A stretch of DNA of 64,000 nucleotides from Betaproteobacteria bacterium UBA1934 (GTDB lineage Bacteria; Pseudomonadota; Gammaproteobacteria; Burkholderiales; Rhodocyclaceae), in contig DDFG01000001.1 in NCBI GenBank assembly GCA_002337055.1, positions 297,061-361,060 on the forward strand, given 5' to 3'. The first letter of the stretch is position 1, and the number at the start of each line of letters is the position of its first letter. The position numbers and the translations under genes were made by a program. Shown here piece by piece: positions 26,430 through 35,876 of the stretch. The notes below the pieces were generated by a model, which saw only the letters and a list, made by a program, of their open reading frames with translations, was not told the origin of the DNA and made no database searches.

Positions 26430-29400
26430 GTGAACAAAAAACTCCGCTCCCAGTTTCAAATGCGTGCTGCGGCCCTCGCCGTGGCATCCGGGCTTTTTGC
26501 GATGCCGCTGGTTGCCGAAGCGGCAAGCTTGGGCAAGATCAACGTACTGTCCGCGATGGGGCAGCCGTTGCGCGCTGAAATCGAAGTCAGCGCCAATCGG
26601 GATGAACTTACAGGGATGTCGGCTCGTCTTGCGTCACGCGAAATGGCGCAGCAGTCCGGTGGCGATGTGATGTCGCTGGCGGCCGATCTTCGTTTCGCCA
26701 TGGAGAAACGACCGGGTGGCAACTACGTCATCAAGGTGACCTCTAGCAAGGCGATCAACGAACCTTTCCTCGATTTCTTCGTTGAGCTGAACTGGCCTAG
26801 CGGCCGTCTGGTTCGCGAATATGTTTTCCTACTTGACCCTCCCGAAGTAGTGGCTAAATCGGCTCGTAGTGGTGTGCGTCCTGTCGCCCCCGCCGAGGCG
26901 CGTACCATTGTCTCGGAGACCCGTCCCGCACCGGTGGAAGCGGAGAAACCAGCGCCAGTCGAAAAGCCGCCGGCCCGTCCCGAACGGGCGTCCAAGCCGG
27001 TGGCGGAACCGAAGCCGCAGCCCCAGGGCGGCGCTGATCAGCGCGAAGTCAAAGCTGGTGACACGCTGAACAAAATTGCGCGGGAAGTGCGCCCGGAAGG
27101 GGTGGCGCTAGAGCAGATGTTGGTCAGCCTGTTGCGCGGCAATCCCGATGCATTTGTGAATGGCAACGTTCATCGCCTGAAAAAAGGCGTCATTCTCGCC
27201 ATCCCGGACAAGGAGACGGCGGCAGCCGTTCCGCAGGACGAGGCAAAAAGAATCCTGCGGACGCAGACGGCTGACTGGAACACCTTTCGTCAGCGTCTAG
27301 CGGGCGCGGTCACTCAACTGCCCGCCAAGCCTGAAGCGGGTTCGCAGTCGGCGAGCGGCAAGATAGCGCCCAAGGTCGAAGACAAGGCAGTTGGAGGTGA
27401 CGCCACTAAGGATCAGGTTAAGGTTTCGCGCTCCGAAGTTGCGGGCAAAGCCGCGTCCGGCAAGGGCAAGGGGGCCGGTGAAGAAGATCTGGTCGCCAAG
27501 GAAAAGGCGCTTAAGGAAGCCAATGAGCGAGTGAAACTGCTCGAGAAGAATGTCGGCGAATTGCAGAAGCTGGTCGACATGAAGAACCAGAATCTGGCGG
27601 AACTGCAAAAACAGGCTGCTGCCGCCAGGGCCGCTGCGGAGGGCAAGGCTGGAGCCGACGCGAAGAAGGCGGCGGAAGAAGCCAAGCGCGCAGCGGAAGC
27701 CCAGAAGGCAGCGGAAGTGCAAGCTCAGAAGGCGGCCGAGGCGCAGAAGGCGCTGGAAGCCCAGAAAGCTGAGGAAGCCAGAAAGATAGAAGAAGCGAAA
27801 AAAGCCGAGGAAGCGAAGAAAGCGGACGAGGCAAAGAAGGCCGAGGACGCAAAGAAGGTCGAAGAGGCAAAGAAGGTCGAAGAGGCAGCAAAGGCGGCGG
27901 CGAGCGTTCCGGCCGCCGTCTCAACCCCGGCGACACCGGCCAAACCGGAAGAGCCGAAACCGGCTGAGAAAAAACCTGCGCCGCCGCCTCCACCGCCACC
28001 ACCGGAAGAATCCAGCGGTATGGGTATGATGGCATTGGGCGGTGGTGGTCTGATTGCTGCTCTGCTGGGTTTCCTGTTCTGGAAACGTCGCCGTGCGCAG
28101 CCCTCGGGCGCCGGCTCGGCGGTATCGACCATGGCGGTTCAATCCAGCCTGGGACCGAATTCAGTCTTCCGCAACACTGGTGGCCAGAGTGTCGACACCG
28201 GCAACACCACGCCGCAATCGACCGATTTCAGCCAGACGGGCCCGGGCACCATCGATACCGATGAGGTCGATCCCGTCGCCGAAGCCGATGTGTATATGGC
28301 CTATGGCCGCGATGCACAGGCCGAGGAAATTTTGCTTGAGGCTTTGCAGAAAGATCCACAGCGCACCGCGATCCACGCCAAGCTGCTGGAAATTTATGCT
28401 AACCGCAAGAGTGTTCGTCAATTTGAAACGCTGGCGACCGAACTCTACTCGCAAACCGGCGGCGTTGGAGCGGAGTGGGAGAAAGTCGCCGCGATGGGCG
28501 CCAAGCTCGATCCGGCAAATCCGCTGTATGGAAATGGCAAGCCTGCCGGCGCTGCGGCGTTCGATGCTGACGCTACTATGGTGGCAACAGCCAGCAATCT
28601 CAAATCCACGATCATGATGCCGGGCGAATTGTCGCAATTGAGCGACGCGGCATCTGCGCCTGCTGCGTCGGTGGAACCTGCGGCGCCGGTGCCCGATCTA
28701 GATCTGACGGCAACCCCGGCGGCGCCCGCCGAACTGACCAGTCTGGACTTCGATCTTGGCAGCACTTCGCCGACACCGGTAGCGCCAATTGCCGAGCCGC
28801 CTGCCGAACTCGCTACTGCCGAAGAAACCACGACTTCTGAAGACGCGCCGGTCGCCGCTTTCGATACTATCGTGACGCCCGAAGCGAATGCGCTCGATTT
28901 TGACCTTGGTTTCGACGTTCCCGCCAAGCCTGAGCCGGTCATGGAAGTGCCGTCGGTGGAATCGCTCGATTTTGATCTGGGTTTCACCACTGATATCGAA
29001 GGCAAGATTGTTCCCGCTGACGCGACGCATGAGGCGCTTGATCACGATCTTACCGCGCCTCTGACCGAGGCTTCGTCAGCGCCGGCCGTATCTGCCCTGG
29101 CGGAACCGACCGATCTCGAGTTCGATGTCAAACTGACCGACTCCACCTACATGGGTGCACCGCCGGCAGTCGATTTCGGCGCGATTGACCTTGATCTGGG
29201 TGCGGGCCTGGCCGAACCCACGGCCTCGGCAAATCCGCTGACCGCGTCGGTCCCGCTGCCAGACATTGCCTTGGAGCCGTCTTTGTCGGCGCCACCAGTT
29301 CTACCGGAGGCGGTACCGGCTTCCTCCGTGCCGGCTCCGGTGGCCACTCCAGAAGGAATCGATCCGCGTTGGGACGAAGTGAACACCAAGCTCGATCTGG

Positions 29401-29528
29401 CCAAAGCCTATGAAGAAATGGGCGACCTCGAAGGCGCGCGCGAACTGCTTCAGGAAGTGATTGGCGATGGTCCACCCGAGTTGGCCGGTCAAGCCCGGGA
29501 GATCATGGCGCGGATTGGCGAAGCCTGA
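26430..29528 (+). CDS. fimV: FimV-like polar hub protein with LysM domain and C-terminal TPR motif
   Basis: FimV is an inner-membrane, peptidoglycan-binding polar organiser needed for type IV pilus function in related bacteria. The GTG at 26430 gives 1032 residues with a signal peptide (AAALAVASGLFAMPLVAEA) and follows AGGA; a GTG at 26376 would add 18. In order: the N-terminal FimV region (GKINVLSAMGQPLRAEIEV), a LysM-like motif (REVKAGDTLNKIAREV), a coiled coil, a Lys/Ala/Glu repeat track, a proline run, one transmembrane helix (GLIAALLGFLFWKRRR), an acidic cytoplasmic part with repeated LDFDLG-like motifs, and the terminal FimV motif (TKLDLAKAYEEMGDLEGARE). It sits between asd and truA, as in many proteobacteria. 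Confidence 0.93.
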   Translation: MNKKLRSQFQMRAAALAVASGLFAMPLVAEAASLGKINVLSAMGQPLRAEIEVSANRDELTGMSARLASREMAQQSGGDVMSLAADLRFAMEKRPGGNYVIKVTSSKAINEPFLDFFVELNWPSGRLVREYVFLLDPPEVVAKSARSGVRPVAPAEARTIVSETRPAPVEAEKPAPVEKPPARPERASKPVAEPKPQPQGGADQREVKAGDTLNKIAREVRPEGVALEQMLVSLLRGNPDAFVNGNVHRLKKGVILAIPDKETAAAVPQDEAKRILRTQTADWNTFRQRLAGAVTQLPAKPEAGSQSASGKIAPKVEDKAVGGDATKDQVKVSRSEVAGKAASGKGKGAGEEDLVAKEKALKEANERVKLLEKNVGELQKLVDMKNQNLAELQKQAAAARAAAEGKAGADAKKAAEEAKRAAEAQKAAEVQAQKAAEAQKALEAQKAEEARKIEEAKKAEEAKKADEAKKAEDAKKVEEAKKVEEAAKAAASVPAAVSTPATPAKPEEPKPAEKKPAPPPPPPPPEESSGMGMMALGGGGLIAALLGFLFWKRRRAQPSGAGSAVSTMAVQSSLGPNSVFRNTGGQSVDTGNTTPQSTDFSQTGPGTIDTDEVDPVAEADVYMAYGRDAQAEEILLEALQKDPQRTAIHAKLLEIYANRKSVRQFETLATELYSQTGGVGAEWEKVAAMGAKLDPANPLYGNGKPAGAAAFDADATMVATASNLKSTIMMPGELSQLSDAASAPAASVEPAAPVPDLDLTATPAAPAELTSLDFDLGSTSPTPVAPIAEPPAELATAEETTTSEDAPVAAFDTIVTPEANALDFDLGFDVPAKPEPVMEVPSVESLDFDLGFTTDIEGKIVPADATHEALDHDLTAPLTEASSAPAVSALAEPTDLEFDVKLTDSTYMGAPPAVDFGAIDLDLGAGLAEPTASANPLTASVPLPDIALEPSLSAPPVLPEAVPASSVPAPVATPEGIDPRWDEVNTKLDLAKAYEEMGDLEGARELLQEVIGDGPPELAGQAREIMARIGEA

Positions 29529-29545
29529 TCTTGATGTGCCCCACA

Positions 29546-29577
29546 CATAGCCCCCAAGCGGGGGCTATGTTCTTTTC
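29546..29577 (+). terminator. Terminator after fimV
   Basis: Perfect 11-bp arms ACATAGCCCCC and GGGGGCTATGT with the loop AAGC are followed by TCTTTT. It closes the fimV transcript before the EcfT-like/truA operon. Confidence 0.85.
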
Positions 29578-29589
29578 AGGGATCGACGC

Positions 29590-30189
29590 TTGTTTCACCC
29601 CTCGGCCTGTCTTCTTGTCTGGGTGTTTTTCGCGGTAGCCGTCCAATTTTACGGGTGGGTGGCCTTGTTGATCGCGGGTGTGTTGCTGCTGTCGCTTGGA
29701 CGAGGGATCGCCTCCCGCTGGATGAGACAGGTCAGGCGTGCCAAGTGGCTGTTTTTGACACTCTGGCTGATACTGGCGTACGGCGTGCCTGGCGAACTTT
29801 GGGGAGGGCATGCGTGGGCGCCGACCTCCGAGGGCATGGAACTCGCCAGCCTGCACGCGGCCCGTTTGCTTGTCCTGTTCGGATCCATCGCAGCCTTGTT
29901 TGAAAGTTTGCCTCAACGACGTTTTATCGCCGGGTTGTGGGAGTTGGCCCGTCCATTCGGCGCCTTCGGCTGGCGGGCGGATCAATCGGTCGCGCGGCTG
30001 GCGCTGGTGTTCGACTACCTCGAAAAGGCGCCACCCCGGGGAACCTGGCGGCATTTTCTCGAGTGGCCGGCGGAACACGGTGCGAGGGCGACAACAGTGG
30101 TGATCGAACAATCCGCATGGCGGCGACGCGATATCCTCATGCTGGTGCTCGCATCGGTTACCTTGCCGGCGGCGGCGTGGATCTCGTAA
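29590..30189 (+). CDS. Membrane protein resembling the EcfT/CbiQ transmembrane family
   Basis: The product has 199 residues from a TTG start 12 bases after the fimV terminator. It begins with HPSACLLVWVFFAVAVQF, reminiscent of the His/Pro-plus-helix start of EcfT/CbiQ proteins. About four hydrophobic segments follow, with a cytoplasmic stretch near 110-150 and a C-terminal helix. No ATP-binding or substrate-binding partner of an ECF transporter is encoded nearby, so a transporter role is doubtful. The stop TAA overlaps the truA ATG (TAATG), so it is translationally coupled to truA. The family call is tentative. Confidence 0.6.
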   Translation: MFHPSACLLVWVFFAVAVQFYGWVALLIAGVLLLSLGRGIASRWMRQVRRAKWLFLTLWLILAYGVPGELWGGHAWAPTSEGMELASLHAARLLVLFGSIAALFESLPQRRFIAGLWELARPFGAFGWRADQSVARLALVFDYLEKAPPRGTWRHFLEWPAEHGARATTVVIEQSAWRRRDILMLVLASVTLPAAAWIS

Positions 30190-30977
30190 TGCGGATCGCG
30201 CTCGGGCTCGAATACAACGGACAAGCCTTTCGCGGCTGGCAAAGTCAGGCCGGCGGCGGCACGGTACAGGATGCGGTCGAGGCGGCACTTGGGCACATTG
30301 CGGCGGAGAGAATCGTCACCTTCTGCTCGGGCAGAACGGATGCCGGTGTGCATGCATCGTTGCAAGTCATCCATTTCGATACGAGGGCGGATCGCCCTTT
30401 GACCGCTTGGGTACGGGGCGTCAATGCACTTCTGCCGGAGACGGTGGCCGTGCGTTGGGCGCAACTCGTGCCGGACGACTTTCATGCCCGTTACTGCGCC
30501 GTCGGTCGCCGTTACCGGTACCTCCTTCTCAACCGGCCGCAGCGCGCCGGATTGTGGCGCGGACGGTGCGGGTGGTTTCATCCGCCTCTCGAACTTGAGC
30601 GCATGCAAAAGGCGATTCAGGCTCTGGTCGGCGAGCACGATTTTTCGTCCTTTCGGGATGCCCAATGCCAAGCCAAATCGCCCATCAAGACGATGTTTGC
30701 TGCTTCAGTCCGGCAGGGTGGCGACCTGTTCATTTTTGACTTTACCGCCAGCGCCTTTTTACATCACATGGTGCGCAACCTTGTCGGCAGCCTCATTCAT
30801 ATCGGCAAAGGCGCGCAACCGGTCGAATGGATGGCAGAATTGCTGGAGGCACGCGACCGCGCCTGTGCCGCTCAGACGTTTTCGCCCGACGGACTCTATT
30901 TTTGTGGCCCGATCTACGAACCCAAATGGAGTCTGCCGGTCGTACGGGACGACTTTATCGACGGAGTGTTGCGATGA
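30189..30977 (+). CDS. truA: tRNA pseudouridine(38-40) synthase
   Basis: TruA modifies U38-U40 in the anticodon stem-loop of many tRNAs. It has 262 residues starting MRIALGLEYNGQAFRGWQSQ. The catalytic Asp51 is in CSGRTDAGVHASLQVIHF; FHARYCAVGRRYRYLLLNR and FLHHMVRNLVGSLI are family blocks. It overlaps the gene before it (TAATG) and trpF after it (ATGA). Confidence 0.97.
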   Translation: MRIALGLEYNGQAFRGWQSQAGGGTVQDAVEAALGHIAAERIVTFCSGRTDAGVHASLQVIHFDTRADRPLTAWVRGVNALLPETVAVRWAQLVPDDFHARYCAVGRRYRYLLLNRPQRAGLWRGRCGWFHPPLELERMQKAIQALVGEHDFSSFRDAQCQAKSPIKTMFAASVRQGGDLFIFDFTASAFLHHMVRNLVGSLIHIGKGAQPVEWMAELLEARDRACAAQTFSPDGLYFCGPIYEPKWSLPVVRDDFIDGVLR

Positions 30978-31609
30978 GAACGCGCATCAAGATCTGCGGG
31001 CTGACCCGCGAGGCGAATGTGGATGCCGCTGTCGAATCCGGGGCGGATGCCATCGGCTTCGTCTTCTATCCGTCCAGCCCGCGCTATGTGACGCCGATCC
31101 GCGCGGCAGAACTGGCGCGGCGGATTCCGCCGTTCGTCGCCGTGACGGCGCTCTTCGTGAATGCGCCCGATAGTGAGATCGAAAAGGTGCTCGAAACGGT
31201 GCCTGTCAATCTGCTCCAATTTCATGGCGACGAGACGGAGGGCCAATGCCAGCGCTGGTTTCGGCCATACATCCGGGCGGCGAGGGTCAGGCCGGAGACG
31301 AATTTGCTACAATACGCAGCCGATTTTGCGTCGGCCCGCGCCCTGTTGCTGGATGCGTTTGTCGAGGGCTATGGCGGAGGCGGGCAGGCGTTCGACTGGT
31401 CGCTGATTCCTCGGGATCTCGGCTGCCCGGTTATCTTGTCGGGCGGGTTGACGGCCGGGAATGTCGGTGAAGCGATCTGCCGGGTACGCCCGGTGGCGGT
31501 GGATGTGTCTAGCGGTGTCGAAGCCGCCAAGGGAATCAAGGACGCGGCGAAAATCGCCGCCTTCGTGGCGGCGGTGCGAGCGGCGGATGCCAGTTTTGAG
31601 GATGCGTGA
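30974..31609 (+). CDS. trpF: Phosphoribosylanthranilate isomerase
   Basis: TrpF carries out the Amadori rearrangement in tryptophan synthesis, on a TIM barrel. It has 211 residues starting MRTRIKICGLTREANVDAAV, with the catalytic Cys8. GADAIGFVFYPSSPRYV, LLDAFVEGYGGGGQAFDW and VILSGGLTAGNV with DVSSGVEAAKGIKD give the phosphate-binding loops. ATGA overlap with truA and TGATG overlap with trpB show tight coupling. Confidence 0.97.
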   Translation: MRTRIKICGLTREANVDAAVESGADAIGFVFYPSSPRYVTPIRAAELARRIPPFVAVTALFVNAPDSEIEKVLETVPVNLLQFHGDETEGQCQRWFRPYIRAARVRPETNLLQYAADFASARALLLDAFVEGYGGGGQAFDWSLIPRDLGCPVILSGGLTAGNVGEAICRVRPVAVDVSSGVEAAKGIKDAAKIAAFVAAVRAADASFEDA

Positions 31610-32808
31610 TGCAAGGATATGACCTGCCCGACAACCGAGGCCATTTCGGGCCTTATGGTGGTGTGTTCGTGGCCGAGACGCTGTTTCCGGCGCTGGAAGA
31701 ACTGAAACTCGCCTATGCCGAGGCGCGTCAGGATCCGGCTTTCATGGCTGAATACGCCTATGAACTGAAGCACTACGTTGGCCGTCCGTCGCCGATTTAT
31801 CACGCCAAACACTGGTCCACGGAACTGGGCGGCGCCCAGATTTACCTGAAGCGCGAGGATCTCAACCATACCGGCGCCCACAAGGTAAACAATTGCATCG
31901 GTCAGGCCCTGCTGGCGCGCCGCATGGGCAAGCCGCGCGTCATCGCGGAAACGGGCGCCGGCCAGCATGGCGTGGCAACCGCGACCGTGGCCGCCCGCTA
32001 CGGCATGGAATGCGTGGTTTACATGGGCAGCGAAGATATTCGCCGGCAAGCCGCCAACGTCTACCGCATGAAACTGCTGGGCGCCAAGGTGGTGCCGGTC
32101 GAGAGCGGCTCGAAGACGCTGAAGGATGCGTTGAACGAGGCGATGCGTGACTGGGTCACCAATGTCGGCAACACCTTCTACATCATCGGCACGGTGGCTG
32201 GGCCGCATCCTTATCCGATGATGGTGCGCGATTTTCAGAAAATCATCGGCGAAGAATGTCTCCAGCAGATGCCGGAGATGGTCGGTCGCCAGCCGGATGC
32301 GGTGATCGCTTGCGTCGGGGGCGGTTCCAACGCGATGGGGATTTTCTACCCCTATATTCCGCATGAAAATGTCCGCCTGATCGGCGTCGAGGCCGCCGGC
32401 GACGGCATGGATACGCCGCGCCATGCCGCCTCGCTGCAATTGGGTCGCCCGGGCGTGCTGCATGGCAATCGCACCTATCTGCTCCAGGACGAAGACGGCC
32501 AGATCATCGAGACGCATTCGGTGTCGGCAGGGCTCGATTACCCCGGCGTCGGGCCCGAGCACGCCTGGCTCAAAGATTGCCAGCGGGCCGAATACGTCGG
32601 CATCGCCGACAGCGAAGCACTACGAGCTTTCCATGACCTGTGCCGTTACGAGGGCATCATTCCCGCACTGGAATCCAGCCATGCGCTGGCCTATGCGGCC
32701 AAACTTGCGCCGACGCTGAGCCAGGACAAGGTGTTGCTGGTCAATCTTTCCGGGCGCGGCGACAAAGACATGCACACCGTGGCTGAAAAGTCGGGAATAC
32801 AGTTCTGA
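31609..32808 (+). CDS. trpB: Tryptophan synthase beta chain
   Basis: TrpB condenses indole with serine using PLP. It has 399 residues. The Schiff-base lysine is Lys92 in EDLNHTGAHKVNNC. ETGAGQHGVATATVAARYGM and the phosphate cradle CVGGGSNAMGIF are present. It lies 58 bases before trpA, the only gap of note between trpF and purF. I see no leader peptide or attenuator upstream; control must come from further up the chain. Confidence 0.98.
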   Translation: MQGYDLPDNRGHFGPYGGVFVAETLFPALEELKLAYAEARQDPAFMAEYAYELKHYVGRPSPIYHAKHWSTELGGAQIYLKREDLNHTGAHKVNNCIGQALLARRMGKPRVIAETGAGQHGVATATVAARYGMECVVYMGSEDIRRQAANVYRMKLLGAKVVPVESGSKTLKDALNEAMRDWVTNVGNTFYIIGTVAGPHPYPMMVRDFQKIIGEECLQQMPEMVGRQPDAVIACVGGGSNAMGIFYPYIPHENVRLIGVEAAGDGMDTPRHAASLQLGRPGVLHGNRTYLLQDEDGQIIETHSVSAGLDYPGVGPEHAWLKDCQRAEYVGIADSEALRAFHDLCRYEGIIPALESSHALAYAAKLAPTLSQDKVLLVNLSGRGDKDMHTVAEKSGIQF

Positions 32809-32866
32809 TGCCGACGCCTTTCTTTCACGTGCTGCCCGGTGTGGCGGCTTTGCCCGAGGTTTTCTG

Positions 32867-33673
32867 ATGTCGCGCATACAAGCCACTTTCCTCCGTCTCG
32901 CGGCCGAAGGTCGTAAGGCGTTGATCCCTTTTATCACCGCAGGCGATCCCGACGCCGAGTTGACGGTGCCGCTGATGCGCTCGCTAGTTTCGGCCGGGGG
33001 GGACATCATCGAGCTGGGCGTGCCGTTCTCGGACCCGATGGCCGACGGCCCGATCATCCAGCGAGCGTCCGAAAGGGCGCTCGCCAAGGGCATGCGGATG
33101 AAGCGGGTGCTCGAACTGGTGGCGGAATTTCGTCGCGACGACAGGGTGACGCCGATCGTACTGATGGGCTACGCCAATCCGGTCGAGGCCATGGGCATCG
33201 AGGCATTCGCAGCACAGGCGGCCAAAGCAGGTGTGGACGGGGTGATCGTCGTCGATTATCCGCCCGAAGAAGCGGAGGCTTTCGCTCACACCATGCGCCA
33301 CGAAGGCATCGATCCCATCTTCCTGCTGGCGCCTACTTCCACGGATGCGCGGATTGCTCAGGTTGCCAGTTTGGCCAGCGGTTACGTCTATTATGTTTCG
33401 CTGAAAGGGGTGACCGGCGCAGGGCATCTCGATATCGACGAGGTGTCGCGGCGCATTCCGCTCATCCGGCAGCGGACAGGACTGCCGGTCGGCGTCGGTT
33501 TCGGCATTCGTGATGCGGCCACCGCCGGAAGGCTGGGCGCGGTCGCCGATGCGGTGGTGATCGGCAGCCGGATTATTGAAGAAATCGAACAATCGAACCC
33601 CGACAACGTTTGCGAACGCGTGCGCCTGCTGGTGGCCGGTTTGCGGCAAGGACTCGACGAGGTGAAAGCATGA
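32867..33673 (+). CDS. trpA: Tryptophan synthase alpha chain
   Basis: TrpA cleaves indole-glycerol phosphate and passes indole to TrpB. It has 268 residues. Glu49 and Asp60, the catalytic pair by position, lie in IIELGVPFSDPMADGP. FITAGDPD, GVTGAGHLD and GVGFGIRDAATA are the phosphate-binding segments. Its stop overlaps the accD start (ATGA). Confidence 0.98.
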   Translation: MSRIQATFLRLAAEGRKALIPFITAGDPDAELTVPLMRSLVSAGGDIIELGVPFSDPMADGPIIQRASERALAKGMRMKRVLELVAEFRRDDRVTPIVLMGYANPVEAMGIEAFAAQAAKAGVDGVIVVDYPPEEAEAFAHTMRHEGIDPIFLLAPTSTDARIAQVASLASGYVYYVSLKGVTGAGHLDIDEVSRRIPLIRQRTGLPVGVGFGIRDAATAGRLGAVADAVVIGSRIIEEIEQSNPDNVCERVRLLVAGLRQGLDEVKA

Positions 33674-34536
33674 GTTGGCTGAACAAACTTCTTCCTCCCA
33701 AAATCAAGCGCGACGGTGCCCCCCGCCGCTCGACCCTGCCGGAGGGGTTGTGGAGCAAATGCCCCGCGTGCGAGGCGGTGCTGTATTCGACCGATCTGGA
33801 GAACAATCTCCATGTGTGCCCCAAGTGCGGCCATCACAACCGGTTGCGGGCGCGGCAGCGCATCGAGTGCCTGCTCGACGCCGAAGGTCGCTTTGAAATC
33901 GGGGCCGAGGTCGTGCCGGTCGACATGCTCAAGTTCAAGGATTCCAAGAAATACCCGGAACGCCTGATGGCGGCCAATGAAGACACCGGCGAAACCGATT
34001 CGCTGGTGGTCGTTCAGGGTGCAATCAAGACCTTGCCGGTGGTGCTGGCCGTGTTCGAGTTCGACTTCATGGGCGGGTCGATGGGTTCCGTGCTGGGCGA
34101 ACGCTTCGTGCGCGGCGTGCAGGCGGCCATCGAACACCATGTCCCTTTTATCTGCGTGTCGGCTTCGGGTGGCGCACGCATGCAGGAAGGTTTGTTCTCG
34201 CTGATGCAGATGGCGAAGACGACCGCCGCACTGACCAAACTCTCCGAAGCCAAGCTGCCCTACATTTCGGTACTTACAGATCCGACAATGGGCGGTGTGT
34301 CGGCGTCTTTTGCGTTTGTCGGCGACATCGTGATCGCCGAGCCGGGCGCGCTGGTGGGCTTTGCCGGACCGCGGGTCATCGAGCAGACGGTAAGAGAGAA
34401 GCTGCCGGAAGGCTTTCAGCGTTCGGAATTCCTGCTTGAAAAAGGCGCCGTGGATCTGATCGTCGACCGGCGCCAGATGCGCGACAAGCTGGCGCAGTTC
34501 CTGGCCCAGTTGCAAAAGCTGCCGGCCTTGCAGTGA
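33670..34536 (+). CDS. accD: Acetyl-CoA carboxylase carboxyltransferase beta subunit
   Basis: AccD with AccA transfers carboxyl from carboxybiotin to acetyl-CoA, committing carbon to fatty-acid synthesis. It has 288 residues. The N-terminal zinc ribbon uses Cys31, Cys34, Cys50 and Cys53 (KCPACEA, VCPKCGHHN). ASGGARMQEGLFSLMQMAKT and DPTMGGVSASFAFVGDI are in the crotonase-like core. It overlaps trpA (ATGA) and folC (GTGA). The gene order truA-...-accD-folC-SPOR-cvpA-purF parallels that of E. coli. Confidence 0.98.
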   Translation: MSWLNKLLPPKIKRDGAPRRSTLPEGLWSKCPACEAVLYSTDLENNLHVCPKCGHHNRLRARQRIECLLDAEGRFEIGAEVVPVDMLKFKDSKKYPERLMAANEDTGETDSLVVVQGAIKTLPVVLAVFEFDFMGGSMGSVLGERFVRGVQAAIEHHVPFICVSASGGARMQEGLFSLMQMAKTTAALTKLSEAKLPYISVLTDPTMGGVSASFAFVGDIVIAEPGALVGFAGPRVIEQTVREKLPEGFQRSEFLLEKGAVDLIVDRRQMRDKLAQFLAQLQKLPALQ

Positions 34537-35876
34537 CGGTGGCAACGGTTGTCGGGAGGGATGCTCCCGGCCCGGCGGCTTCGCTGGACGATTGGCTGAG
34601 CTATCTGGAAGCCCAGCACCCCAAGGGCCAGGCGGGAATCGAACTGGGCCTGGAACGCGTGCAATTGGTCAAGGTAGCGCTCGGGCAGAACGCGCATTGC
34701 CCGATCATTACCGTGGCAGGTACCAACGGCAAGGGGTCGACCGTTGCCTATCTGGAATCGATATTGAGCCGCGCGGGTTATCGTGTCGGTGCGTATAGCT
34801 CGCCGCATCTCTACGCATACAACGAGCGGGTGCGTCTTGATCGACAGCCCGCCGACGATGCCGCACTGGTTTCCGCCTTCGAGCGCGTGGAAATCGCGCG
34901 CCGGGAGGCGGGCAATGTGCATCTCACCTATTTCGAGTTCGGCACGCTCGCGGCGTGGGAGGCTTTTGTCGCCGCCAAAACCGACATCGCAATTCTTGAA
35001 GTGGGGCTGGGCGGGCGTCTCGACGCGGTCAACGCCTACGACGCGGATCTTGCGTTGCTGACCACCGTCGACCTTGATCACATGGATTGGCTGGGAGAAA
35101 CGCGCGAGGCCATCGGGCGGGAGAAAGCCGGCATTTTCCGGCCCGGTCGCCTTGCTCTTTGTGCCGATCCGAACCCGCCCGCCAGCGTGGTAGCCCATGC
35201 CACCGATATCGGCGCCGATCTCAGGTTGATCGGCCGTGATTTTGGTTATGCCCGCGATCCGCAAAATCGTCTGCAATGGCAGTGGTGGGCGCGAAACGGC
35301 GAGCAACTCGTTCGTCGCAGCCTCGCTTTTCCCGGCCTGCGCGGGCAAGCTCAACTGGCCAATGCCGCGTTGGTGCTGGCGGCACTGGAATATTGGCGCG
35401 AACGATTGCCGCTGAGCATGCAGGCAATCCGCCAGGGTTTGATTGAAACCGAATTGCCGGGACGATGCCAGGTGCTGCCCGGGCGGCCCGCCATCGTGCT
35501 GGATGTCGCGCATAATCCGCAAGCAGTGAGGATGTTGGTCGACTCGCTGGGAGACATGGGTTTTTTCGACCGCACCTATGCGGTGGTTGGCATGCTCGCC
35601 GACAAGGACATTGACGCCTCACTGGCGCCGCTCAAGAGTCGTATCGACGCCTGGTTCTGCGCGACACTCGAAGGCCCGCGCGGCATGGCAGGTGAGCGAT
35701 TGGTCGACGCGATTGAGCATCTGGCGCTGGGTGGTGAAGCCAGTGCCTATGCCTCGCCGGCAGCGGCGCTTCGTGCCGCCGAAGGGCGGGCAGGGGAAAG
35801 TGATAGAATCCTCATTTTTGGATCCTTCCATACCGTTGCCGGCGTAAGGAACACGCTCAAAGATGGACGAAAATGA
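34533..35876 (+). CDS. folC: Dihydrofolate synthase / folylpolyglutamate synthase
   Basis: FolC adds glutamate to dihydropteroate and to folates with ATP. It has 447 residues. The P-loop is ITVAGTNGKGSTVAYLES; the omega-loop region has YSSPHLYAYNERVRLD; EVGLGGRLDAVNA and TTVDLDHMDWLG complete the Mur-ligase-like core, and DVAHNPQAV lies in the C-terminal domain. Translation starts at GTG overlapping the accD stop. Its 3' end overlaps the SPOR gene by 14 bases. Confidence 0.96.
   Translation: MTVATVVGRDAPGPAASLDDWLSYLEAQHPKGQAGIELGLERVQLVKVALGQNAHCPIITVAGTNGKGSTVAYLESILSRAGYRVGAYSSPHLYAYNERVRLDRQPADDAALVSAFERVEIARREAGNVHLTYFEFGTLAAWEAFVAAKTDIAILEVGLGGRLDAVNAYDADLALLTTVDLDHMDWLGETREAIGREKAGIFRPGRLALCADPNPPASVVAHATDIGADLRLIGRDFGYARDPQNRLQWQWWARNGEQLVRRSLAFPGLRGQAQLANAALVLAALEYWRERLPLSMQAIRQGLIETELPGRCQVLPGRPAIVLDVAHNPQAVRMLVDSLGDMGFFDRTYAVVGMLADKDIDASLAPLKSRIDAWFCATLEGPRGMAGERLVDAIEHLALGGEASAYASPAAALRAAEGRAGESDRILIFGSFHTVAGVRNTLKDGRK

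Noticed and set aside
27690..27900. Lys/Ala/Glu-rich repeat in fimV as a possible mobile or tandem DNA repeat
   Set aside because: It is a degenerate coding repeat common in the linker of FimV/TonB/TolA-like proteins; DNA units are not identical.
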